From positions 103,854 through 167,853 of the forward strand of contig NZ_JAAXOQ010000008.1 of NCBI RefSeq assembly GCF_012396015.1: 64,000 bases of DNA, read 5' to 3'. The notes under the pieces are model-generated. The model saw only the letters and a list, made by a program, of their open reading frames with translations. It ran no database searches and was not told the DNA's origin. The position numbers and the translations under genes are program-made. Source of the stretch: Tsukamurella spumae (GTDB lineage Bacteria; Actinomycetota; Actinomycetes; Mycobacteriales; Mycobacteriaceae). Each line of letters starts with the position of its first letter. The first letter of the stretch is position 1. Shown piece by piece: positions 63,867 to 64,000 of this stretch.

Positions 63867-64000
63867 CGGACTTGGTAGAGACGGTGGAGCAGGAGTTGCC
63901 TGAGGCTGCTGCGGCGACCGCGGATGGGCTGGCGGATCGGTTGCGGTCGGCGGAGTCGACCGCGGATGTGGCGGCCGCGTTGAAGGCCTCGGGTGCGGTC
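63813..64000 (+). mobile_element. Second insertion element nested in the IS3 element (left end)
   Basis: From about 63813 the sequence GAGGGCGTGTCAAATGGTCT begins. It has the GTGTCAAAT-type end common in actinobacterial IS256 elements, followed 50 bases on by a new transposase-like reading frame. The right end and target duplication are beyond the window. Confidence 0.6.
63864..64000 (+). CDS. Probable IS256/Mutator-type transposase, N-terminal part
   Basis: ATG 63864 opens a frame that runs off the window (first residues MTDLVETVEQELPEAAAATA, at least 45 codons). GGAAGGA lies ahead of it. The family is inferred from the N-terminal style and from the end sequence, not from catalytic residues, which are outside the window. 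Confidence 0.5.

Overview
This is a chromosomal window of about 70% G+C from a mycolic-acid actinobacterium (order Mycobacteriales). Three blocks follow the Mycobacterium tuberculosis gene order: 4.9-40.5 kb matches Rv3208 back to Rv3193c (TetR, DUF3152 metalloprotein, moeB, TIGR02569 kinase-like, ATL, lipV, adnA, adnB, K+ channel, nudC, mrx1, uvrD2, whiB7, ABC1 kinase, Rv3196-like, DUF2342 zincin, PDZ protease, UPF0182); 51.8-55.4 kb matches fadE23-fadE24-hisN; 55.8-61.4 kb matches prfB, MscS, Pro-rich protein, ftsE, ftsX, smpB, ssrA. The order differs enough from Mycobacterium, and the insertions are different enough, that a Tsukamurella- or Gordonia-like genus is a better guess; the sequence alone does not prove the genus.

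Layout. 0-4.8 kb: the tail of a DUF418 membrane protein, then a three-gene overlapping operon read leftward (EfeO-like M75 protein, Tat-exported DyP peroxidase, secreted phosphoesterase) that lacks an EfeU permease. 4.9-15.3 kb: small enzymes (TetR, hydrolases, MoeB-rhodanese, mono-cluster ferredoxin, acyl-CoA synthetase, F420-type nitroreductase, sirohydrochlorin chelatase, alkyltransferase-like protein) and a two-gene operon of small unknown proteins. 15.4-31.1 kb: DNA repair and redox block with AdnAB, UvrD2, Mrx1, NudC and a sulfurtransferase, interrupted by a DUF4143 ATPase and a DUF1778/GNAT toxin-antitoxin pair. 31.1-40.5 kb: whiB7 with a long upstream-ORF leader, then conserved envelope and protease genes. 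40.6 kb: initiator tRNA. 40.7-46.3 kb: F420-type oxidoreductase, adenylyl cyclase, DUF3060, TSUP and MFS transporters. 46.4-51.7 kb: a secreted Rpf, and a MerR-MmpL-DUF418 module whose divergent promoter carries two mirror-image MerR-type operators. 51.8-61.4 kb: beta-oxidation dehydrogenases, histidinol phosphatase, then translation, division and ribosome-rescue genes. 61.4-64 kb: a lower-G+C stretch behind ssrA with secreted proteins and an IS3-type element broken by a second insertion element.

Two sequence-wide themes stand out. First, roughly twenty genes have a TANNNT hexamer 6-8 bases before the start codon and no Shine-Dalgarno sequence, as expected for leaderless mRNAs; this settles several start codons (nudC, prfB, the UPF0182 gene, the DUF2342 gene). 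Second, the 9-mer CGACGGTGC / GCACCGTCG occurs about fifty times by eye on both strands, far above the two or so expected from base composition.

The best candidates for undescribed biology are the MerR-MmpL-DUF418 module (50.3-50.5 kb), the inverted pair of perfect DnaA boxes in front of the DUF4143 ATPase (24.9 kb), the two-gene small-protein operon (13.95-14.45 kb), the structured element between merR and rpf (47.06-47.15 kb), and the window-wide 9-mer.
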